A stretch of DNA of 64,000 nucleotides from assembly GCA_003576915.1 (NCBI GenBank), contig QEVF01000007.1, positions 62,001 through 126,000 on the forward strand. The letters are read 5' to 3'. Below the pieces are notes generated by a model. It had not been told where the DNA came from, did not search any database, and saw only the letters and a program-made list of their open reading frames with translations. Shown here piece by piece: positions 47,409-56,967 of the stretch. The number at the start of each line of letters is the position of its first letter. Within the stretch, counting starts at the first letter, position 1. Both the position numbers and the translations under genes were made by a program. This stretch comes from Planctomycetota bacterium (lineage in GTDB: Bacteria > Planctomycetota > UBA8742 > UBA2392).

Positions 47409-47849
47409 TCAGGTTCGGGGCCAGAGCACGAGCCAGGCTACGGCGCCCAGGATCGCGATGAGCGCCGCGAGCAGCAACAAGGCCCGTGCCGCGCCGCGGT
47501 GGTTGGCGGCGGGAGTCGGGGCGCTGAGCCCCCGCGTGACGAGTTCAGCGCGAATGCGCCGCACGGTGGTCTGGGAAGTTCTTACGGTGGCCACTTCCTG
47601 CAGAGGCGGCAGGTTCACGACGTTGGTGTCCGTGGGGTTCTCGCCGTGAATCTGGCGGGCCTGATCGAGTTGTTCCTGCGGCACCTCGACTGTGAAGCGG
47701 CCCTGGCGCGATCCAACGCGGGCGTCAATCTGGTTGGCTTCGAGAAAAGTGCATACAAGGCGCGCTGTAAGCTGGTCGTCTTCGGCGCTCAATACGGCCC
47801 ATTCTCGCGTGTCGCGAGGCTCCCAGCGGATGCGTTTGCTCTCCGACAT
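47409..47849 (-). CDS. DUF2007-like protein with C-terminal membrane helix
   Basis: A 146-residue protein. Residues 25-70 resemble DUF2007 (LTARLVCTFLEANQIDARVG ... VEVPQEQLDQARQIH). Residues 120-143 are one membrane helix (RALLLLAALIAILGAVAWLV). Such proteins are annotated as putative signal-transducing proteins, which is a weak guess. Its gene is preceded by a long structured leader (47850-48166), which is unusual for such a small gene. Confidence 0.65.
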   Translation of the reverse strand: MSESKRIRWEPRDTREWAVLSAEDDQLTARLVCTFLEANQIDARVGSRQGRFTVEVPQEQLDQARQIHGENPTDTNVVNLPPLQEVATVRTSQTTVRRIRAELVTRGLSAPTPAANHRGAARALLLLAALIAILGAVAWLVLWPRT

Positions 47850-48172
47850 GCCTTGAAGTGTGCCAAAGGTTGCAGCGACCGCCAGTGCGAAACAGCATGA
47901 ACAGAAAGTAGGGGCCTTCGACTTTTGGGGGTGAGGGTCGGACGGGTTTTGTCGAAGGCCCCGTCAAGCACGCGCAGGGACAGCTCTTGTCCCTGCGCAT
48001 TCAAGACAGACCCGGAAAGGCAGGCAGTAGCGGGGAGCTCGCGCTGTGGGTGAACACAGTCGGTCGAGTAAGTCCGGGTCGTGAAGTTCAGCGCCTTGGC
48101 CTGCCTGGGTGTGCGTCAAAGACCGTGCCTCGGCGCTTATGTCGTATTCAGTTGTCAATCACTTCGCCACCA
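47850..48172 (-). ncRNA. Structured leader or small RNA candidate
   Basis: This interval contains an unusual density of complementary segments. GGGGCCTTCGAC (47911-47922) matches GTCGAAGGCCCC (47951-47962) perfectly over 12 bp. GCGCAGGGACA (47972-47982) matches TGTCCCTGCGC (47988-47998) over 11 bp. GACCCGGA (48009-48016) pairs TCCGGGTC (48073-48080), and AGGCAGGC (48018-48025) pairs GCCTGCCT (48099-48106), an interleaved order that makes a pseudoknot. CTGTG/CACAG (48044-48059) makes an inner hairpin. It is the 5' leader of the DUF2007-like gene if transcribed on the minus strand. It matches no known riboswitch, SRP, 6S or RNase P motif that I can see. Confidence 0.5.
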
Positions 48173-48200
48173 AAGATAAAATATCCCTAGAAGCATGCAA
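48173..48200 (-). promoter_or_regulatory. Possible promoter driving the structured leader
   Basis: On the minus strand TTGCAT (48200-48195), a 16-base spacer and TATCTT (48178-48173) lie in an AT-rich stretch unlike its surroundings. Transcription would begin near 48166 and run through the structured region. The score is modest and untested. Confidence 0.3.
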
Positions 48201-48231
48201 ACATAAAAACACAAAAAACATAAAAATTAGA

Positions 48232-48255
48232 CCGGCCCGGTCGTAACCGGGCCGG
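48232..48255 (-). terminator. Intrinsic terminator of the repeat-protein gene
   Basis: CCGGCCCGGT (48232-48241) and ACCGGGCCGG (48246-48255) with loop CGTA. On the minus strand TCTAATTTTTATG then TTTTTTGTG follows, so it is a strong terminator 21 bp past the stop. Confidence 0.85.
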
Positions 48256-48275
48256 ATTGGCTTGGCTGCCTCTTC

Positions 48276-50147
48276 CTACTTGTTCTCGATGCGCTCCAGC
48301 GCCGCAGCATAGTGCGCACGGGCGGCGGTATCCTGCGGAGCGAGCGATATCGCCTGTTCAAGGCTTGCGGCAGCGGCTTCAGCCTCGCCCAGATGCAGGC
48401 GCACAAAACCCAGCATCAGGAACTTGTCGGCATCGGACTCGCGCCGTGCGGACTTCTCGAGTTCGGCGATGTGGGCGTCGAGCATGGCGGCGTCGCGATA
48501 GAAGCCGCGGATGTCCAGCCTGCGGCCGGCGACTTCGGGGTCGAGCGCAACGGCGCGGCGCAAGCCAAAGGCCGCAAAGGCGTACTTGCCGGAGGCAAAG
48601 GCCGCCACGGAGAGGCTCAACTTCGCGCCGACATCCGTCGGGTCAAGGATGACCGCTTCCTTGAACGCCCGGGTCGCCTGGTCATAGTCGCCGGCTGCAA
48701 AGGCGGCCTTGCCGCGCTGCATCTCGTAGTTGAACTCCTCGCGGGCGTTGCCGCGCTCGCGATCCTGGTCGCGTTGGCGCTCGTTGTCGCGGTCGAGGGA
48801 GTCACGGCGGCGGCCGTCACGATAGGCGGAAGTGTCTTCGGCGCCGTCTTCATAGCCGCGGTCATAGCCGTCGTCGTAGCCCTCGTCGTAGAGGCGCTCG
48901 TAAATGTAGCGCGAGTAGCCGTAGTTGGAGGGGCGATAGTCCCACCAGTAGCTGTAGTCGTACCAGTAGGGGCGATGCACCACGAAGTAATAGCCGTCGT
49001 GGCAGTAGCGGTGGCGGTGCCAGTGGCGCGGGTAGTAGCAGTAGCGGCCCCAGTGGCTGTAGCCCCAGTATCCCGGGTAAGCCACGATGGACCAGCTATG
49101 GTGGCCCGTGAGATAGGCCAGGGCATGAACGCCAAAGTGAACGCCCCAGCTCCAGGAGTGGCAGCCGGGCCAGTAGCCGTATCCATAACTGTAATGGTGG
49201 GGGTAATACCAGCCGATGGAGAAGCGGCCCCAGCCCCAGCTCCATGTCCAGCCAAAGCCAAAGCCAAAGCCAAAGCCGATGCGCCAGGCGCTGTGGTAAT
49301 GACTGCCGCCGTAGGAGTAGCCGCTGTAACCCTTGGTCGTGTAGCTGGACGTCCGCACGCTGCCGGTGCTGTAGCCGGCCAGGGTGCTGCGCTCGGAGAA
49401 GCGCGGCGTGGGCCCCGCAACGGCTGTCGAGCGTGCCGCGGCGTTGGGTGAGCCGACGCTGTAACGGGAAGTCGTGCTGCGCTCGGTAATGGTGGAGCGT
49501 TCGCCGGTGCTGCGGCGCAGGTTGGTGGGCGCTTCGCCGCCACGGGTGGAGTCGCGCGCAACTCTCGAAGTGTCGGGTTCGGCGCGGCGCAGGTCAGGAA
49601 CGCCGTTACTCGTGCGGCGAGCCGTGGGGGCAGGCTCTTCGACATTGCGGCTGCCGGTGCGCGAGGAGGGAGAAGGCGTCGAGGGCGAACTCGAGCGCGG
49701 CGTTGAAGGCGAGCTGGCGCGCGGTGAAGGCGTCGAAGGCGAGCTGGCGCGGGGCGAAGGCGATGGCGATGGCGCCGGTGAAGGCGTGCTCGAACGCGGC
49801 GTCGAGGGTGAGCTGGCGCGCGGCGAGGGCGCCGGCGAAGGCGCCGGTGAAGGCGTGCTCGAACGGGGCGTCGAGGGCGAGCTGGCGCGGGGCGAGGGCG
49901 CCGGTGAAGGCGTGCTCGAGCGGGGCGTCGAGGGTGAGCTGGCGCGCGGCGAGGGCGCCGGTGAAGGCGAGCTGGCGCGGGGCGAAGGCGTCGAGGGCGA
50001 GCTGGCACGCGGCGAGGGTGAACCGCCCGAAGAGCCGCCGCCGGAGCCGCCCCGGCCGATGGCTTTCTGGGCCTCCGTGGGCGTGGCCAGCATCAGGAGC
50101 CCGAGCAGCGCGCAGCCCAGGACTGTGGCGCGAGAGATGATCCGCAT
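48276..50147 (-). CDS. Secreted Ser/Pro-repeat, aromatic-rich protein with TPR end
   Basis: A 623-residue protein with a signal peptide. Residues about 45-165 are a low-complexity array of [14 protein letters not shown] units ([29 protein letters not shown]). A Ser/Thr/Arg-rich segment follows, then a Tyr/Trp/His/Gly-rich stretch ([37 protein letters not shown]) and a coiled, charged region ([19 protein letters not shown]). The last 120 residues are TPR-like. ATG 50147 after AGGAAACC is preferred. It could be a surface or matrix protein; the role is unknown. The repeats are GC-rich minisatellite DNA. Confidence 0.7.
   Translation of the reverse strand: MRIISRATVLGCALLGLLMLATPTEAQKAIGRGGSGGGSSGGSPSPRASSPSTPSPRASSPSPAPSPRASSPSTPRSSTPSPAPSPRASSPSTPRSSTPSPAPSPAPSPRASSPSTPRSSTPSPAPSPSPSPRASSPSTPSPRASSPSTPRSSSPSTPSPSSRTGSRNVEEPAPTARRTSNGVPDLRRAEPDTSRVARDSTRGGEAPTNLRRSTGERSTITERSTTSRYSVGSPNAAARSTAVAGPTPRFSERSTLAGYSTGSVRTSSYTTKGYSGYSYGGSHYHSAWRIGFGFGFGFGWTWSWGWGRFSIGWYYPHHYSYGYGYWPGCHSWSWGVHFGVHALAYLTGHHSWSIVAYPGYWGYSHWGRYCYYPRHWHRHRYCHDGYYFVVHRPYWYDYSYWWDYRPSNYGYSRYIYERLYDEGYDDGYDRGYEDGAEDTSAYRDGRRRDSLDRDNERQRDQDRERGNAREEFNYEMQRGKAAFAAGDYDQATRAFKEAVILDPTDVGAKLSLSVAAFASGKYAFAAFGLRRAVALDPEVAGRRLDIRGFYRDAAMLDAHIAELEKSARRESDADKFLMLGFVRLHLGEAEAAAASLEQAISLAPQDTAARAHYAAALERIENK
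49690..50030. repeat. Minisatellite in the Ser/Pro-repeat gene
   Basis: About 340 bp of tandem degenerate units (GGCGTCGAGGGCGAGCTGGC and close variants) encode the Ser/Pro/Arg array. Unit length is 15-48 bp and variable. Such DNA is prone to copy-number change. Confidence 0.75.
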
Positions 50148-50182
50148 GGTTTCCTCGTGGTTGTTCAACCGCGGGCCGTACG

Positions 50183-50226
50183 AAAAAGGGGCCCACAGCC
50201 GATGTTCCACATCAGCAAGGGGCCCC
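50183..50226 (-). terminator. Terminator of the dinG gene
   Basis: GGGGCCC (50188-50194) pairs with GGGCCCC (50220-50226), with an inner GATGT/ACATC stem. Five T residues follow on the minus strand. It lies 83 bp past the dinG stop, upstream of the repeat-protein gene. Confidence 0.75.
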
Positions 50227-50308
50227 AACGCATTCAGTGTAGCCGCGCCTAGGCCCCGTTCAATAACGGAAAGGCCCAATCGGGAGTGCTGCCAGTTTTC
50301 CGGCAGAG

Positions 50309-52327
50309 CTATCCGCGGGACTTGGCTTTCTGGCGGGGGTCCTGGCCGTTGCCATCGCTGATTTCACAGTCGGGAAGTGCTTTCAACATGCGGCGGCCGT
50401 AGGGCTTGCGCACAATTCGGCTGTCAAGTATGACGACCGTGCCGAAGTCGTCCTTACGGCGGATGAGTCGGCCAAAGCCCTGACGCAGTTTGATGGTGGC
50501 CTCCGGGACCATGTAGTCGTTGAAGTCGCTGCCGCCTGCGGCCAGGATTGCCTCCATGCGGGCGGCCACGAGGGGGTCCGTGGGCACGGGAAAGGGCAGG
50601 CGCACGAGGATCACGGTGGTGAGGGCTTCGCCCGGCACGTCCACGCCCTGCCAGAAAGTCTCGACGCCGAAGAGCACCATTTTGCTGCCCGCCTTGAACT
50701 TCTCGAGCATGCGCTGGCGCGAAGCCCCGTCACCCTGCTTGAGCAGGGTGTAGCCGAGAAGCTGAAGGCGCGCCGAGACTTCCTCGTGGACGCGGCGCAT
50801 CTGGGAATAGCTGGTGAAGAGCACGAAAGTGCCGCCTCGAGAGCGGGTGACGGCCTGGATGACCTCTTCATTGATGCGCCGGTCGTACTCGGGGTCGCCC
50901 GCCTTGCCTTTGGGCGGCTCAGGAACGTCAGGGACGACGATCTGGGCGCGCTCGCGGAAATTGAAGGGGCTGCCCAGTTGCAGGGTTTCCACGCGCTCGC
51001 CTTCGGGCACGCCCAGGCGCTGGCGGATGTAGGAAAAGTCGCCGGGTGCGGTGGCCAGGGTGGCGCTGGTCAGGATCACGCTGCTGCAACGCTCAAACAG
51101 CGACTTCTGGAGGATGGGGCCGACGTCGATGGGTGCCGCGCGCAGCTCCACGTTCTCGCGGCGCGCGCCCTGGGCGGTCTCCACCCAGTACACCTGGTTC
51201 TCCAGGGCCTGGCTGTTGAATGCCTCGAGGCTCTCGGCCATTTCGCGCACCCGTGTGGCGTGACTCTCGATCTCGAGGCGGTCTTCCTCGCTGGTGGCCT
51301 CCAGGGCGCCCTGCTTGAGGGCGAGAGACAGATCGCGCAGGGCATCTGCGGCGGCGCTGTCAAATTGGCCGGCCTGGCGCAGGCGCGCGGGACGCTCCTG
51401 CTGCTTGAAGGCCCAGCCCTCCACGTCATTGAACAGCCGTTCGCCCGCGTCGCGCGCGCGGCGCAGATTGTCATGGACCTTGCGCAGATGGTCAAAGCGC
51501 GTGAGCAGACCCTTGTTCTTGCGCGCGTTGTAGATCTGCGCGAGGTTGTAGTTCATTCCAAGGCGCGAGAGCCGGATGCCAAGATGTTCACTGGCGTAGT
51601 GCTCAAGATCGTGGGCCTCGTCCACGATCAGGCAGCGGTAGTCCGGCAGATAATTGACGCCCTGCAGTTTCAGGGCGAGATCGGCGCAGAGCAGGGCGTG
51701 GTTCACCACGAGAATGTGGGCGTTGTAAATGCGTCGCTTGGCCCTCTGGTAAAAGCAGCGCGAGTCGTAGTTGGGGCACTGGCGGCCCATGCAGTTGGTG
51801 CGGTCGCTCATGGCCTGCTGCCAGGCCTCGGCGGCGGGCTCGAAGTCCATGCTCGAACGTGAACCGTCGGACGTTTCCTCACTCCAGCGCTTGATGCGCA
51901 GCAGCTCGCGCATTTCGTCGCCGGCCAGCACGTTGCCCTGTTCCTGCTTCAGGGCAAGGTCCAGGCGGCGCAGCGAAACGTAATTGCTGCGGCCCTTGGC
52001 CAGTACGGCCGTGAACTCCTCGCCCCAGATGCTGCGAAGGAAGGGAATATCCTTGCCCATGAGCTGCTCCTGCAGCGCGATGGTGCCCGTGGAGATCACG
52101 ATGGGGCGCTCGTCGGAGCTGCTGGTCAGGGCGCGCTGGATGGCGGGAACGAGGTACGCAAAACTCTTGCCCACGCCGGTGCCGGCCTCAACGCAGAGGT
52201 GCAAGTCGCCCGCCAGGGCGGCCTCCACGGCCTGGGCCATGGCCAATTGCTCGGGCCGCTCTTCGTGGCCGGCCAGCTTGCGGCTGATCAGGCCGTCCTT
52301 GCCCAGAATCTCTTGAACGTTGGACAT
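50309..52327 (-). CDS. dinG: DinG/XPD-type ATP-dependent helicase
   Basis: A 672-residue superfamily-2 helicase. Walker A is EAGTGVGKS (47-55) and DEAH is at 236-239. The 4Fe-4S domain has three of four cysteines: Cys179, Cys184 and Cys191 in [13 protein letters not shown]. The first, normally in GRxNYxC, is Ser118 ([10 protein letters not shown]). C-terminal motifs are [35 protein letters not shown] and [14 protein letters not shown]. It unwinds 5'-tailed DNA, R-loops or G4 DNA. The missing ligand may give an incomplete or Ser-ligated cluster. Confidence 0.92.
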   Translation of the reverse strand: MSNVQEILGKDGLISRKLAGHEERPEQLAMAQAVEAALAGDLHLCVEAGTGVGKSFAYLVPAIQRALTSSSDERPIVISTGTIALQEQLMGKDIPFLRSIWGEEFTAVLAKGRSNYVSLRRLDLALKQEQGNVLAGDEMRELLRIKRWSEETSDGSRSSMDFEPAAEAWQQAMSDRTNCMGRQCPNYDSRCFYQRAKRRIYNAHILVVNHALLCADLALKLQGVNYLPDYRCLIVDEAHDLEHYASEHLGIRLSRLGMNYNLAQIYNARKNKGLLTRFDHLRKVHDNLRRARDAGERLFNDVEGWAFKQQERPARLRQAGQFDSAAADALRDLSLALKQGALEATSEEDRLEIESHATRVREMAESLEAFNSQALENQVYWVETAQGARRENVELRAAPIDVGPILQKSLFERCSSVILTSATLATAPGDFSYIRQRLGVPEGERVETLQLGSPFNFRERAQIVVPDVPEPPKGKAGDPEYDRRINEEVIQAVTRSRGGTFVLFTSYSQMRRVHEEVSARLQLLGYTLLKQGDGASRQRMLEKFKAGSKMVLFGVETFWQGVDVPGEALTTVILVRLPFPVPTDPLVAARMEAILAAGGSDFNDYMVPEATIKLRQGFGRLIRRKDDFGTVVILDSRIVRKPYGRRMLKALPDCEISDGNGQDPRQKAKSRG

Positions 52328-52391
52328 GGGGAAAGTCTAGCAGGCCCCGCGACATGAACGCGCATGGGCCAGGGGCGCCCAAGCAACCGCC

Positions 52392-54371
52392 TCAGGCTTT
52401 GTCCTCGGGGGGCTTGGCGGGTTTCCTGCGGCGCCGCTTCAGCTTCTTGGTCACGAACTTGGCGGCCGCCTTCAGGTTGGCCAGAAATCCGCGCTTTTCA
52501 CTGCGGGCCAGAATCTGCTCGATAAGGCTGCGGGTGAGCTCGTCGTCGGGCGCGAGGTCCTGCGCGCGGCGGGCGAACTTGTAGGCATCGGTCAGTTCGT
52601 CGTTCTCCAGCAGCGCGGCCGCGTAATTGGCCAGCAGTTCGGCGTCGTTGGGGTTCTGGTCGAGGGCGCGCCTGGCGCACTCGAGGGCTTTCTCGGGCTG
52701 GCCGAGCTGGGAGTATACGCCGGTGAGTTCCTTTTCGGCCGAGGGCACGCTGCGGCCGTTGAGCACGGCCTCGAATTCCACCCGCGCCTCTTCAAAGCGT
52801 TCCAGGCGACGCAGGGCGATGCCGTAGAGCATGCGGGCCTCCCAGAAATCCGGGTGCTCGGCGGCCAGTTTTCCCAGCATGTCCGCCGCCAGCGCCACCT
52901 TTTCGGTGAACACGTGCTCGGCGGCCTCCTGCAGGCGACTTTCCGTCTGGGGGAACTCGGCCCAGCGCCGCTGGCGCAGCATCAGGTCCTTGAGGCCGCT
53001 CACCCCCGCGCACAGCTCGGCCTGATCGAGGGCTCTTCGGGCCTCGTCATGCCGCGCCAGGGCATTGAGCGACGAAGCACAGAGCAGGTGGGCAATGGCC
53101 TCCCCGGGGTACTCCTCGGCAAAGCGCCGCGCCGCCGTCTCCGCCGTTTCAAACAGCCGGTTGTTGTAGAAGAACTCAGCCGCGTCTCCGAACACCTCCC
53201 GCGGCACCTCGCTGCCTTCCAGCACGCGCCCGTACTGTTCGGCGGCTTTGTCCACCTGGCCCTGGTGAGCGTAGTACTGGGCCAGCCTCAGCCGCGCCAC
53301 GACGTGGCCCGGTTCGAGTTCAAGGGCCCTCGTCCACAGGCGTTCTGCCACGACGCCCTCGCCCAGTCCCAGGCTGGCGACGCCGGATTCCACGATGGCC
53401 TCGACACGCAGGGGCTCGTATTTCATGGCGCGGGCCAGCACCCGAGCGGCCTCCTCATGGCGGCCGGCCGCGTTGAACGAGCGTCCGGCGGCAAGCGCCG
53501 CCCGCCCGCGCACATCCTCGCCGGGGGCTTCGTGTTCACCCTTGAGCAGCCGCGCGTAGTGTTTGGCGGCCTCTGCGGGTTTGCCCAGAGTCTCAAGAAG
53601 CTGGGCGCGCACCTGGATGCTGCGCCAGTTCGGGCCGACCAGCCGCGTGACGTCATCCAGCGCGTGAAGGGCCTTCTGGGCGTCATAGCCGCGCTCGAAC
53701 ACCAGCACCTCGGCCAGTTCGCACAGGCGTTCGCGGGCGGCGGTGCAGGAGCGATCAAGGCGGGCGGCCTTGATGGCAGGTTCGAAGACATCCTGCACGT
53801 CGCGGCCAATGGCGCCCACTTCGCCGGCGAGGCGCAGGGCGCGGGTCAGCATGAGCTGGTTCCAGGCGGCCAGGCGCTCGGTGCCGGGGTTGTAGCTCCT
53901 GGGCGGGCTGACGCCGGCGAGCCGCGCACTTTCCAGAAACAGGCTGTTGACCTCGCGGCCAAAGCCCCCGGCCGTGATGCGGGCGTTGGTGCGGCCGCGC
54001 GCATAGGCGCCGGCGGCGTCGGTGACCTGGACATCGACCTCGTAGTTCTCGCCCTCGCGCTTGAGATAGCCGGAGAACACGATCTGGATGTCCGGCAGGC
54101 TGTCCGTGTCGTCGTCGGGTTGTTCTTCCTGGGCCATGTTGACGATCTCGGAGATCGTCGCCGTATCCAGGTCTTCGCTGAAGTTGACGAGGCGGCGGTG
54201 CTGGCCGTCGTCATCGACGTGCGTGCTGGTGAGCAGGATGCAGTCCACCTCGGCCTGCTTGAGCCAGTCAATGAACTCCAGCGCCAGGCCGCGGCAAACA
54301 TACATGGCCTGCTTGTCGCTCTCGTCGCTCGAGAACGGAATCACGGCCGCGCGCACGGGGCTGTCGCTCAT
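52392..54371 (-). CDS. TPR-repeat protein
   Basis: A 659-residue protein. Residues 1-130 resemble a TolB/FlgO-like domain often preceding TPRs (AAVIPFSSDESDKQA, IQIVFSGYLKREG). From about 185 to 640 are tetratricopeptide repeats, for example ALELEPGHVVARLRLAQYYA and ARRALDQNPNDAELLANYAA. The end is a highly basic tail (KKLKRRRRKPAKPPE) that could bind nucleic acid or membrane. It overlaps the second TPR gene by ATGA. Confidence 0.75.
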   Translation of the reverse strand: MSDSPVRAAVIPFSSDESDKQAMYVCRGLALEFIDWLKQAEVDCILLTSTHVDDDGQHRRLVNFSEDLDTATISEIVNMAQEEQPDDDTDSLPDIQIVFSGYLKREGENYEVDVQVTDAAGAYARGRTNARITAGGFGREVNSLFLESARLAGVSPPRSYNPGTERLAAWNQLMLTRALRLAGEVGAIGRDVQDVFEPAIKAARLDRSCTAARERLCELAEVLVFERGYDAQKALHALDDVTRLVGPNWRSIQVRAQLLETLGKPAEAAKHYARLLKGEHEAPGEDVRGRAALAAGRSFNAAGRHEEAARVLARAMKYEPLRVEAIVESGVASLGLGEGVVAERLWTRALELEPGHVVARLRLAQYYAHQGQVDKAAEQYGRVLEGSEVPREVFGDAAEFFYNNRLFETAETAARRFAEEYPGEAIAHLLCASSLNALARHDEARRALDQAELCAGVSGLKDLMLRQRRWAEFPQTESRLQEAAEHVFTEKVALAADMLGKLAAEHPDFWEARMLYGIALRRLERFEEARVEFEAVLNGRSVPSAEKELTGVYSQLGQPEKALECARRALDQNPNDAELLANYAAALLENDELTDAYKFARRAQDLAPDDELTRSLIEQILARSEKRGFLANLKAAAKFVTKKLKRRRRKPAKPPEDKA

Positions 54372-55585
54372 AGCTTCACCAGCCTCGCATTGTAGAAGCC
54401 CCGGCGCGGCTTCTCGCGCTCGTTGATAAGTTCTTGAACACTCTCGACCTCCGGGGCGCCGGGCTTGAGGCTTTCGGCGCGGGCCAGGGCCTCGCGGGCC
54501 TCGGGTAGCCGGCGCTGCTCAGCGAGGGCGGCGGCGAGGTTGATCCACGAGACGCGGTCGTGCTCGCCCAGGCTCTTCAGGGCCCGGCGCGCGCTGCGTT
54601 CAGCCAGGCGTGGTTCCAGGAGTTCGCCGTAAATGGCGGCCAGTTCCTTGTGGGCGTTGGGGTCGTCGCTCAGGCGCGCGCAACGCTCAAAGGCGCGCAT
54701 GGCCTCGTCCAGCCGGCGTTCACGCCGCAGGGCAAAGCCATAGAAGAGCCAGGCTTCGGCCAGGTCAGGGTGGCGGCGCGTCAGGCGGGACAATGCCGTG
54801 AGGGATTTTGCGGGCGCCACCGCAAAGAAGCTCTCCGTCAGCTTGCGGAACTCCGCGTCATCCTCCGGATGGCGCAACTCAAAGAGCAGGCGGCGCGCGC
54901 GCACAGCCTGCTGCCGCGTGGAGGCCAAAGCCGCCGCCTGCTCGAGGTGGCGCTGGGCGTCGTCGTCGTAGCCTTCGTCGTGCAGCCATTGGGCCATGAA
55001 CAGATGGGCGTCGGGGTCTTGGGGGCGCAGGGCCACCAGGCGCGCGCATAGTGTGCGCTGGGCATCGAGGTCATGTTCGGCGCGGAAGAACTCGGCGGCG
55101 GCCAGCAGGGCTTCCCACGGAGCGTCTGCCGCGATGGCAAGGCGATAGGCCGCGGCGCGGGCATCTTCACTCATGCCCGCGGCCAGAGAGGCGCTGAGCA
55201 GAAGTTCGTCCAGGCGAGCGCTTTCGGGGCAGAGGGCGGCGGCGCGGCGCTTGCGCATGGAGGCCAGTAGGGCGTGGGCCTGCCTCGAAAGGCCCCGCGC
55301 CAGATAGCTCACGGCCAGGGCGCCGCCGGCTTCGAGGTGGTCGGGGGCCAAAGACAGCACGGCCGCCAGCAGCTTCTCCGTTGAGGGATGGCGCAATTCG
55401 CGGGCCCGGACCGCAGCCAGGTAAAGTTCGTCGGCGCTTTGGGGCGACCGGGCACAGGCCTGTTCGAGTTCCTGCCAGTCGTGCGTCGAGCCCAGAGCCA
55501 GGGCGCGGCGCAGGGGCTCGCGCAGGGCAGGCGAGAGAGCTTCAGCAATGGTGATGATGGCGTCCTGCACGGCGTCACCCTGCAA
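54368..55585 (-). CDS. TPR-repeat protein, upstream partner
   Basis: A 405-residue protein of TPR-like helical hairpins with no signal peptide. It shares the C-terminal arrangement with the next protein (ERRLDEAMRAFERCARLSDD against LERFEEARVEFEAVL), implying an ancient duplication. It is coupled by ATGA. The function is unknown. Confidence 0.7.
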   Translation of the reverse strand: MQGDAVQDAIITIAEALSPALREPLRRALALGSTHDWQELEQACARSPQSADELYLAAVRARELRHPSTEKLLAAVLSLAPDHLEAGGALAVSYLARGLSRQAHALLASMRKRRAAALCPESARLDELLLSASLAAGMSEDARAAAYRLAIAADAPWEALLAAAEFFRAEHDLDAQRTLCARLVALRPQDPDAHLFMAQWLHDEGYDDDAQRHLEQAAALASTRQQAVRARRLLFELRHPEDDAEFRKLTESFFAVAPAKSLTALSRLTRRHPDLAEAWLFYGFALRRERRLDEAMRAFERCARLSDDPNAHKELAAIYGELLEPRLAERSARRALKSLGEHDRVSWINLAAALAEQRRLPEAREALARAESLKPGAPEVESVQELINEREKPRRGFYNARLVKL

Positions 55586-55636
55586 TGGTGAACGCTTGGG
55601 GGCAACGTCTTGTTTCGAGAATCGGCGCGCGGGTTG

Positions 55637-56923
55637 TCAGGCCGCGCATTCAACCAGGGACTCCCGGGCCGCATCCACGGTGGCGTCGATGTCCTTGAAC
55701 GTGTGCGCGTTGGATACAAACCAGGCCTCAAACTGGCTGGGCGGCAGGTAAACGCCCCGTTTGAGCATGGCTGCGTGGAAGCGCGAGAAGCGTGCGGTGT
55801 CGCTCTTCTTGGCGTGGTCGAGGTTGCGTACGGGGCCCTGCTGGAAGAAGGGCGTCAGCATGCTGCCGCAGCGCGCGAGGTAAATGGGCACCCCGGCAGC
55901 CTCTGCTGCGTCGGAAAGGCCGGCGGCCAGGCGCGCGGAAAGCACTTCAAGGCGCGCGTAGATTTCGCGGTGCGAGCGCAACTGGGTCAGGGCGGCGAGG
56001 CCGGCCGAAACGGCGACAGGGTTGCCCGAGAGCGTGCCCGCCTGATACACGGGGCCCAGGGGCGCCAATTGATCCATGATTTCCGCGCGCCCGCCAAAGG
56101 CCGCCAGGGGCATGCCGCCGCCGATAATTTTTCCCAGCACCGTCAGGTCAGGCAACACGTTGAACAGTTGCTGGGCGCCGCCCAGGGCCACGCGATATCC
56201 CGTCATCACTTCATCCATGATGAACAGTGCGCCGCTTTCGCGCGTGATGGCCGCGACGCTCTCAAGGAAGCCCCGCACCGGCAGCACCACGCCCATGTTG
56301 CCGGCGACAGGTTCGAGAATCGTGCAGGCGATTTCGGCGCCCCATTGGGCAAAGGCGCGCTCCACGGCGTCCACATCGTTGTAGGGCAGCACAATGGTGT
56401 CCTGCGCCACGGCGGGCGTGACGCCTCCGCTGTCGGGGCTGCCGAATGTCAGGGCGCCGGAGCCCGCGGCCACCAGCAGTGAATCCACGTGGCCGTGATA
56501 GCAGCCCGCGAACTTGACGATCTTGCTGCGGTGGGTGAAGCCGCGCGCCAGGCGCAGAGCGCTCATCACGGCCTCGGTGCCGCTGTTGGTGAGGCGCACG
56601 CGCTCGCAGTTGGGGTAATCTTCGATGATGGCCTTGGCCAGCGCGGTTTCGCTCACGGTGGGCGCGCCGAAGCTGGTGCTGGCCCGGGCCGCCCGCGCGA
56701 TGGCGTTGACGATCTTCTCCTGGGCGTGGCCCAGAATGTGGGGGCCCCAGGAGCCGACGTAATCGATGTATTCGCGGCCCTCGATGTCCGTGACCTTGCA
56801 GCCAAAGCCTGACGCAAAGAACACCGGAGTGCCGCCTACGGCGCGAAACGCGCGCACGGGGCTGTTGACGCCGCCGGGAATGAACTGCCGCGCCTCATCA
56901 AAGGCTTCATGGTTGGTGGCCAT
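55637..56923 (-). CDS. hemL: Glutamate-1-semialdehyde 2,1-aminomutase
   Basis: A 428-residue PLP enzyme. It converts glutamate 1-semialdehyde to 5-aminolevulinate in tetrapyrrole synthesis. PLP Lys265 lies in TVLGKIIGGGMP. Other motifs are GGVNSPVRAFRAVGGTP, TNSGTEAVMSALRLARG and FIMDEVMTGYRVALGGA. All match the family at the usual length (about 425-430). It is a single-gene unit. Confidence 0.95.
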   Translation of the reverse strand: MATNHEAFDEARQFIPGGVNSPVRAFRAVGGTPVFFASGFGCKVTDIEGREYIDYVGSWGPHILGHAQEKIVNAIARAARASTSFGAPTVSETALAKAIIEDYPNCERVRLTNSGTEAVMSALRLARGFTHRSKIVKFAGCYHGHVDSLLVAAGSGALTFGSPDSGGVTPAVAQDTIVLPYNDVDAVERAFAQWGAEIACTILEPVAGNMGVVLPVRGFLESVAAITRESGALFIMDEVMTGYRVALGGAQQLFNVLPDLTVLGKIIGGGMPLAAFGGRAEIMDQLAPLGPVYQAGTLSGNPVAVSAGLAALTQLRSHREIYARLEVLSARLAAGLSDAAEAAGVPIYLARCGSMLTPFFQQGPVRNLDHAKKSDTARFSRFHAAMLKRGVYLPPSQFEAWFVSNAHTFKDIDATVDAARESLVECAA

Positions 56924-56967
56924 GGCCGGACTTTAGGCGGGGCCCCGCGGCGTTTCAAGGGAAGCCG

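Noticed and set aside
48009..48106. SRP, 6S or RNase P RNA
   Set aside because: The GGAA with flanking sequence resembles part of SRP helix 8, but the paired arms do not fit, and the pseudoknot order does not match 6S or RNase P.
49690..50030. CRISPR-like direct repeats
   Set aside because: Units are variable in length, have no spacers and are in frame inside a gene. It is a coding minisatellite.
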